A stretch of 49,757 nucleotides of DNA, from NCBI GenBank assembly GCA_947177165.1, contig CAMWTP010000041.1, forward strand, positions 1 to 49,757, written 5' to 3'. This DNA comes from an uncultured Lachnospiraceae bacterium. GTDB taxonomy: Bacteria > Bacillota > Clostridia > Lachnospirales > Lachnospiraceae. A program made the position numbers and the translations under genes. The notes beneath the pieces are model-generated. The model ran no database searches, had not been told where the DNA came from, and saw nothing but the letters and a program-made list of their open reading frames with translations. Of this stretch, positions 44,795 through 49,757 are shown in pieces (position 1 is the stretch's first letter; each line of letters begins with the position of its first letter).

Positions 44795-46771
44795 ATGGAA
44801 TCAAGTAACTATTTGGGAACAGAAAGGGTCGGGAAGCTTCTTATGAAGTTCTGCATTCCCTGTATTGCAAGCCTTATTATATCCTGCCTGTACAATATTG
44901 TCGATCAGATCTTTGTCGGCAATGGTATCGGGTATCTTGGAAATGCAGCGACAGGCGTTATCTTTCCCATCACCGTGGTCGGCTGGGGCATGTCACTCTT
45001 TTTTGGTGACGGTGCGGCGGCTTTTCTGAGTGTTGCTCTTGGAAAAAATGACACCGAAACCATTCACCGCGGTGTCGGGAACAGCATTTTGTTTTCATTC
45101 CTGTCAGGTGTCGTGATCATTCTGATCAGCTACTTATGGGGAGACGGACTGCTCCGCCTGATCGGCGCTACCGATGCAACGATTTCCCTCGCACATGATT
45201 ACGGCTACATCATCTATATCATGATGCCGCTGGCCATGACACAAAATACACTGGCTTCGATTATCCGTGCTGACGGAAGTCCGCAGTACGCAATGGGGGC
45301 AATGATTGTCGGCGCACTGCTCAACATTGTGGGCGACCCAATCGCTATCTTTGTGCTTGACTTAGGAATCAAGGGAGCTGCTTACGCGACAATTCTCGGA
45401 CAGTTTGTCAGCTTCCTCATCTGTGCATTTTATCTGACCAGAAGTAAGACTTTCCGGCTGAAAGCACAGAGCTTCCAGATTGATTTTAAACTGCTCAGAC
45501 AGATTATGGCACTTGGCACTTCGAGTCTGCTGACACAGTTGTCAATTGTAGTCATCACAGTTGTCAACAACATTCTGCTTGTAAAATACGGCGCTGTCTC
45601 ATCCTACGGCGCTGATATTCCGCTGGCCGCGTTTGTTGTCATCATGAAGCTGTTCCAGATTGTCTTAAATATTGCGATCGGAATTGCCGCGGGAGCACAG
45701 CCAATCGTGGGCTACAACTACGGCGCAGGCAATTACAGCCGCGTCCGCGAACTCTTGAAGGCCGTGATCAAATGGACTGCTATTGTGGGTATCATCTGCA
45801 TGTTCTTATTTGAGGTATTCCCGGCAGCCTTTATCAGACTGTTCGGCTCAGATGGAGAGCTGTACATGGAATTTGCCGTGCGCTGTCTCAGAATTTATCT
45901 GCTGCTGATTCTGTTTACATGCGTACAGAAAGTATGCGCCATTTTCTTACAGTCAATCGGCCATGCACAGGCAGCGGCACCACTTGCCATTATCCGCGAT
46001 CTGCTGTTGATCGTATTCTCTATCGTTGTACCTGTCTTTGCCGGCGTGACAGGAATTTTCTGGGCAGCGCCAATCGCCGATGTGATTGCGATGTTGATTA
46101 CTTCTGTTGTAATGCTCCGTCTCTGGAAAGAGCTCCAGGTTGAGGACACAGCCGCTGCCCCCGAAGCGAGTGGTTCGATCAAGCCCTCCGTTCCCGGTGT
46201 TATTGTCACAATCTCCCGCGAACACGGTTCCGCAGGCAAGAAAGTTGGCCAGATACTCGCAGAACTGATGCAGATTCCCTGCTACTATAAGGAAATGACC
46301 GCGCTGGCGGCACAGGAAAGCGGTCTGGCGGCAGAATTTATTTCCGATATCAACAAGAATGCCCCTGACCGCTTAAAGGAATTGTATCTCAGCACCACAA
46401 TTGTCCAGCAGGCCGTTGCCGCACAGGACAGAATCATCAAAAAGATTGCGGACAACGGAACCTGTGTCATCATCGGCCGCGCGGCCGATTACGTGCTCCG
46501 CGACTATGCTCAGGTAATCCGCGTATTTATCCATGCACCCAAAGACTACCGTATTAAAAAGGTGATGGAAATGTACGGCGACACTGCCATGGAAGCAGAG
46601 AATAACATTGCACACTCCGATGCGGCGCGCTCCGCTTACTACAAATCCATAACAGGCGCACACTGGGGTCATTCCGACAACTATGAACTGTGTATCGACA
46701 GTTCCATCGGTGAACAGGCCTGCGCCGAAGTAATCCGTCAATATATCAGCCAAAGAGCTTCTCATATATAA
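44795..46771 (+). CDS. MATE family exporter fused to a cytidylate-kinase-like domain
   Basis: This 658-residue protein is a natural two-part fusion. Residues 1-445 are a MATE exporter with about 12 hydrophobic helices (opening with GKLLMKFCIPCIASLIISCL; PIVGYNYGAGNY in the middle). After a linker of about 20 residues, residues 468-655 form a Cytidylate_kin_2-like P-loop domain: ISREHGSAGKKVG, then CVIIGRAADYVL and a C-terminal helical end. This kinase family is related to CMP kinase but its substrates are unknown. The kinase would be cytoplasmic. The ATG has AAGGAGG upstream. The frame is continuous with no sign of a junction error. The same two functions are separate overlapping genes at 46826-48816, converging on this gene. 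Confidence 0.93.
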   Translation: MESSNYLGTERVGKLLMKFCIPCIASLIISCLYNIVDQIFVGNGIGYLGNAATGVIFPITVVGWGMSLFFGDGAAAFLSVALGKNDTETIHRGVGNSILFSFLSGVVIILISYLWGDGLLRLIGATDATISLAHDYGYIIYIMMPLAMTQNTLASIIRADGSPQYAMGAMIVGALLNIVGDPIAIFVLDLGIKGAAYATILGQFVSFLICAFYLTRSKTFRLKAQSFQIDFKLLRQIMALGTSSLLTQLSIVVITVVNNILLVKYGAVSSYGADIPLAAFVVIMKLFQIVLNIAIGIAAGAQPIVGYNYGAGNYSRVRELLKAVIKWTAIVGIICMFLFEVFPAAFIRLFGSDGELYMEFAVRCLRIYLLLILFTCVQKVCAIFLQSIGHAQAAAPLAIIRDLLLIVFSIVVPVFAGVTGIFWAAPIADVIAMLITSVVMLRLWKELQVEDTAAAPEASGSIKPSVPGVIVTISREHGSAGKKVGQILAELMQIPCYYKEMTALAAQESGLAAEFISDINKNAPDRLKELYLSTTIVQQAVAAQDRIIKKIADNGTCVIIGRAADYVLRDYAQVIRVFIHAPKDYRIKKVMEMYGDTAMEAENNIAHSDAARSAYYKSITGAHWGHSDNYELCIDSSIGEQACAEVIRQYISQRASHI

Positions 46772-46776
46772 ATAAT

Positions 46777-46819
46777 ATTCCCCCGCCAGAGAGCAGTCAT
46801 CTGCTCCTGGCGGGGGAAT
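46777..46819. terminator. Bidirectional terminator between convergent exporter/kinase genes
   Basis: ATTCCCCCGCCAG and GAGCAG (46777-46796, one bulged A) pair with CTGCTC and CTGGCGGGGGAAT (46801-46819) over a TCAT loop. It is a very stable stem between the stops of the fusion gene and the free kinase gene, so it can end both. Confidence 0.85.
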
Positions 46820-46825
46820 CCTATG

Positions 46826-47416
46826 TTACAGCTCTTTTGCCAGTCCGGCAATCAGCGAGACGCACCGTTCCTCCCCCAGTGCGCCGCTGTCCAGCGACAC
46901 ATGGTAGTTCTCTGCCATGCCCCAGGTCCTGTCGGTGTAATACTTGTAATTCATCGCCCTTGTCTTATTCTTTTCCATCAGACGCTTCTCCGGTGCCGCG
47001 CCTGTCTCCCCGTACAGATTCACGATCCGTTCTTTTTTCTTCTCCATGTCCGCATGAATGAACACATGCAGGCAATCAGTCCTTGTTCGGAGAATATAAT
47101 CCGCACAGCGCCCGACAATCACGCAGTTTCCCTTCTCGGCGAGCTTCTCAATAATATCCCGCTGTGCCCTCCACAGATAATCCCCCACCGAATTGCCGGC
47201 TGCGTCTCTTCCGACAAAAGCGTATGCAAAGAAGTTCCTGCTTGGTGCACTCTCCCCGTGCTTTTCGATGTATTCTTTGGAAAGCCCGGATTCCTCCGCT
47301 ATCTTTTCAATCAATTCCTTGTCATAAAATGCATATCCAAGCTTCTCGGCGACTTCCCTGCCAATCGTTCTTCCTCCGCTTCCAAACTCACGGCTGATTG
47401 TGATTACTTTCTTCAC
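46826..47416 (-). CDS. Cytidylate-kinase-like protein, stand-alone
   Basis: This 196-residue P-loop protein of the Cytidylate_kin_2 group has ISREFGSGGRTIGREVAEKL at the N-terminus. CVIVGRCADYILR and an Arg-rich C-terminal half (LMEKNKTRAMNYKYY) follow. It resembles the C-terminal domain of the fusion at 44795-46771 along its length. The start is GTG at 47416, overlapping the stop of the MATE gene (47413-47415) by the GTGA arrangement, so the two are probably translationally coupled. Nucleotide or small-molecule phosphorylation is inferred from family; the link to the exporter comes from the overlap and the fusion. Confidence 0.9.
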   Translation of the reverse strand: MKKVITISREFGSGGRTIGREVAEKLGYAFYDKELIEKIAEESGLSKEYIEKHGESAPSRNFFAYAFVGRDAAGNSVGDYLWRAQRDIIEKLAEKGNCVIVGRCADYILRTRTDCLHVFIHADMEKKKERIVNLYGETGAAPEKRLMEKNKTRAMNYKYYTDRTWGMAENYHVSLDSGALGEERCVSLIAGLAKEL

Positions 47417-48816
47417 TGTGACTCCCTCCCTCTCATTGGTTTGATGATTTTATGATTTGCCCGCAGCATAAACAAGACTGCCACAATGACTGCCACAAGC
47501 TCGGCAGCCGGAAATGCCCACCATATCATAAACGCTGCATTTTCCATCCTTGCCAACAGCCATGCCAGCGGCAGTACGATAACACACAGCCGGAGCAGTG
47601 ATACAATCAGGGAATCCAGACCACATCCCAACGCCTGGAATACTCCCTGTATCGCAATGTTTCCTCCCGCGAACAGGAAACCTGCCGCGATAATCTTTGA
47701 CGCCATGACACACAGGCCTTCCGTCTCCTCGGACATCGCAAAAAGTCCAATCAACGGCTTTGCAAACAGTTCCAGTCCGACCAGTCCAGCCAGCATGATC
47801 ACCTCAGTGTAGAGAAGTCCGTAGAATATCCCCTGTCTGACACGCTTCTGATCCCCCATTCCATAATTGAATGACACGATCGGTGTAATGGCATCCCTGA
47901 GCCCGAATCCTGCAAAAAATATAAACTGCTGGATTTTGTAAAAAATGCCATATGCTGTCACTGCTGCCTGCGATACTGTACCAAAGATAAGATTTACGCC
48001 ATAGGTCATAAAGGACATCAGCGCCTGCATGATAATCGCCGGAAGACCAATCGCATAGATCTCCCTCACGATACCGCGTTCCAGTTTCAGGTATTTCACG
48101 CCCGCCTTAACCTCTGTATTTTTCCTGTAATGAAAATACATGGCAATCAGCATGGATACAATCTGACCAATCACCGTGGCATATGCCGCACCGCGAATCC
48201 CTGTCGCCGGAAGACCGAAACAGCCAAAGATCATAATGGGGTCCAGAACAATGTTGACCACGGCGCCCGACACCTGCGCAATCGTGGAATACACAGTCTT
48301 TCCTGTCGACTGCAGCAGTTTTTCATAAATGGAAAACAGGACAATGCCAAATGATACGACAGAACAGATCGTGAGATAAGAGCTGCCCATCGTGAGAATT
48401 ACGGAATCCTTTGTCTGGCTTCCGATATAGGCTCTCACGCCAAACAGGCCAAACAGCAAAAACACTGCATATATCATGAGTGCCAGCGATATTCCGTTTC
48501 CCGCTGCTTTTGCCACTTTTTCCTCATCGCGCTGTCCCAGACTCTTTGCAAGCAGGGCATTCACGCCCACGCCTGTACCGATTCCAAATGCCACAATCAG
48601 CATCTGTACCGGAAAGGCCAGCGTCAGGGCATTGACCGCGCACTCGCCCGCGTTTGTGATGCCATCCGTGTCTGGTATCCTTGCCACAAACATACTGTCC
48701 ACAATGTTATAGCACGCCTGCAGTACCATCGACAGGATAATCGGGATTCCCATACTCAGCATGACTTTGGGGATGGACTCCGTCCCCATCTTGTTTGTTG
48801 TTCCTTCTTTATTCAA
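47413..48816 (-). CDS. MATE family multidrug exporter
   Basis: This 467-residue protein has about 12 hydrophobic helices and typical MATE segments (IPIILSMVLQACYNIVDSMF, and ITPIVSFNYGMGDQKRV in the second half). MATE proteins export drugs and metabolites using Na+ or H+. The start is TTG at 48816 with GGAGG just upstream (an ATG at codon 10 is an alternative). It overlaps the kinase-like gene downstream. Its leader carries a terminator and a sequence core shared with the ABC exporter leader, and it has a perfect consensus promoter at 48958-48986. If the leader is guanidine-IV type, the exporter may handle guanidinium-like compounds. Confidence 0.93.
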   Translation of the reverse strand: MNKEGTTNKMGTESIPKVMLSMGIPIILSMVLQACYNIVDSMFVARIPDTDGITNAGECAVNALTLAFPVQMLIVAFGIGTGVGVNALLAKSLGQRDEEKVAKAAGNGISLALMIYAVFLLFGLFGVRAYIGSQTKDSVILTMGSSYLTICSVVSFGIVLFSIYEKLLQSTGKTVYSTIAQVSGAVVNIVLDPIMIFGCFGLPATGIRGAAYATVIGQIVSMLIAMYFHYRKNTEVKAGVKYLKLERGIVREIYAIGLPAIIMQALMSFMTYGVNLIFGTVSQAAVTAYGIFYKIQQFIFFAGFGLRDAITPIVSFNYGMGDQKRVRQGIFYGLLYTEVIMLAGLVGLELFAKPLIGLFAMSEETEGLCVMASKIIAAGFLFAGGNIAIQGVFQALGCGLDSLIVSLLRLCVIVLPLAWLLARMENAAFMIWWAFPAAELVAVIVAVLFMLRANHKIIKPMRGRESQ

Positions 48817-48902
48817 TTTTCCTCCGTTTCTATTGAGTGTATCGTAGCCTGCACTCTCAGGAGACTTTTTCGGAAAGCTGCCACAACCTTATTGAAATGC
48901 AC

Positions 48903-48951
48903 AAAAAAAGCGTACACCCATCATCTGGATTTACGCTTTTCGCTACACGAC
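48903..48951 (-). promoter_or_regulatory. Leader attenuator, guanidine-IV (mepA) riboswitch candidate, before MATE gene
   Basis: The RNA from about 48951 opens GUCGUGUAGCGAAAAGCG. It then forms AAAAGCGTA/TACGCTTTT (48906-48914 with 48932-48940), with an inner ATCC/GGGT pairing, loop AGATGAT and a T-run. Compared with 44507-44557, the core GUCGUGU-GCGAAA-GCGTAAATCCAG is nearly identical while the closing arm differs but still pairs. This is covariation-like support for RNA structure. Class assignment is inferred. Confidence 0.55.
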
Positions 48952-48957
48952 TATATT

Positions 48958-48986
48958 ATTATATATAATTTTGGAGGTTTTGTCAA
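48958..48986 (-). promoter_or_regulatory. Consensus promoter of the MATE/kinase operon
   Basis: On the minus strand there is TTGACA (48981-48986), exactly 17 bp, then TATAAT (48958-48963). The leader of about 135 bases (48817-48951) has the attenuator in its first 50 bases; I see nothing else in it. Confidence 0.85.
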
Positions 48987-49039
48987 AGTGTAATTCTAAA
49001 ATTTTGATATCATGATTTCCACTACTGTGTCGTCCTCAA

Positions 49040-49192
49040 TCACGGTGTTGAGCAGAAGGCAAAGGCGCCGTCACGATAGCCAGGGAAACAGGAAAACAAT
49101 CGGGCTTTCCGGCGCAAATCCGGCAATTTTGATAATGCTGTCGCTAATTGTTCATTGCCAACGACAACTTCTTTTCCCAACACAAAAATACT
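49040..49192 (-). pseudogene. Fragment resembling a sigma-70-like regulator of conjugative elements
   Basis: A 50-codon open stretch reads FVLGKEVVVGNEQLATALSK, then LPDLRRKARLF and GYRDGAFAF, ending in a stop. The order resembles region 4 of small sigma-like regulators on clostridial conjugative elements. It has no start codon or ribosome site, lacks the N-terminal part, and loses the recognition helix at a stop. Another frame continues with LLNTVIEDDTVVEI to 48997, which may be the shifted remainder. I treat it as a decayed fragment; the match is by eye. Confidence 0.35.
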
Positions 49193-49200
49193 TTTTTCAG

Positions 49201-49757
49201 TCAAACCGCTGTTTGATAATCATGGCATTTTTTATCCACATAATTTTTCAGGATAACGGCTGAAAATGCCGATAAAATCCTCGCTAAAACCGCACTCCAC
49301 CAAATCATTATCTGCCCGCCGAACAAAGGCGGCAGGATAAACATAAGCACTAACATAAACAGCGGTTCAATAAAAGTCAGGACATAAGAAAACATACTTT
49401 TTTCTGTGGCGTAAAAACTTGCGGTTGTGATACGGAGAGTCGCGACAAAGGGTATTGGAAGCAGGAAAACCGGCATTATTTTTGCGATTTCTGTATTCAC
49501 TTCTTTTGACGCTCCGAATAACATGCCAAGACTCTCCCTTGTCAAATACATGATGATACAACCGATTATTGACAGGAACAACGCAAATCCATAGGCTAAA
49601 TTTCTTGTGCTTTTCATCTTATCAAAATTTTTCTCACCGTAATGCCGGCTAAGCAGCGGCTGGCTTCCGTCACCTACTCCCTGCAGTATCAGATCTACAA
49701 CACAGACAACATAAGCGATACAGGCATAGACAGCAACTGCCGGCTCCCCGCCATAAA
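49201..49757 (-). CDS. MATE family exporter, C-terminal part, cut by window edge
   Basis: The frame is open to the right edge, giving the last 184 residues. It begins in GGEPAVAVYACIAYV and runs through LILQGVGDGSQPLLSRHYGE, which is the second-half MATE signature. Six hydrophobic helices and the end DKKCHDYQTAV follow. An apparent ATG at 49617 is internal. It differs clearly from the two complete MATE proteins here. Its neighbour is the decayed sigma-like fragment, so this gene may sit at the end of a mobile-element remnant. Confidence 0.88.
   Translation of the reverse strand, partial: YGGEPAVAVYACIAYVVCVVDLILQGVGDGSQPLLSRHYGEKNFDKMKSTRNLAYGFALFLSIIGCIIMYLTRESLGMLFGASKEVNTEIAKIMPVFLLPIPFVATLRITTASFYATEKSMFSYVLTFIEPLFMLVLMFILPPLFGGQIMIWWSAVLARILSAFSAVILKNYVDKKCHDYQTAV

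Noticed and set aside
44795..46771. Fusion as a frameshift or assembly artefact
   Set aside because: The frame is uninterrupted, with a plausible flexible linker and an ordinary start and terminator. The separate partner genes nearby are on the other strand and cannot have been joined by a local error.

Overview
The window reads as the chromosome of a gut-type Clostridia bacterium, most likely Lachnospiraceae. The basis is mid-range GC, strong AGGAGG ribosome sites, frequent GTG/TTG starts, LplB/LplC-type sugar permeases, BspA-type leucine-rich repeats, AAA/PD-(D/E)XK genes and several MATE exporters. This is inference from gene content; there is no rRNA or other phylogenetic marker. I saw no tRNA, rRNA or CRISPR.

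Layout. (1) 144-3782, minus: an accessory chaperone operon (GrpE-like, short Hsp70, J-domain/TPR/SEC-C protein) whose J domain lacks HPD. (2) 3909-5516, minus: an AAA ATPase with a PD-(D/E)XK domain; its promoter closely resembles the chaperone promoter. (3) 5705-9098, minus: an ECF sigma factor, a membrane protein, an ABC ATPase and an ABC-2 permease. (4) 9285-23263, minus: an N-glycan foraging locus (two permeases, binding lipoprotein, GH130, GH20, GH38, GH85, ROK kinase). A divergent LacI regulator (23762-24778) follows, then GH3 and GH38-like genes (24856-29939) divergent from a GntR regulator and a phosphomannose-isomerase-like gene (30203-32688). (5) 32685-38952, minus: dus, a 1397-residue leucine-rich repeat protein without an export signal, and a ferredoxin-tailed aldo/keto reductase. 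(6) 39102-40682, minus: a second AAA/PD-(D/E)XK protein. (7) 40853-49757: an exporter cluster with a heterodimeric ABC exporter, a MATE protein fused to a cytidylate-kinase-like domain, the same two functions as separate overlapping genes facing it, and the end of a third MATE gene.

The sugar locus makes one pathway. The surface GH85 lipoprotein cuts the N-glycan chitobiose core and the ABC system imports the glycans. GH38, GH20, GH3 and GH130 then trim them to mannose-1-phosphate, GlcNAc and mannose, and the ROK kinase and isomerase-like protein would lead into central metabolism.

The most unusual part is 44.5-49 kb. A MATE exporter and a cytidylate-kinase-like domain are linked both by fusion and by an overlapping operon. 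All three complete exporter units there have consensus promoters followed by a terminator-bearing leader containing GCGTAAATC or CGTAAATC. Two of these leaders are near copies and resemble, in context and architecture, the guanidine-IV (mepA) riboswitch class. The third has a computable terminator/antiterminator switch.
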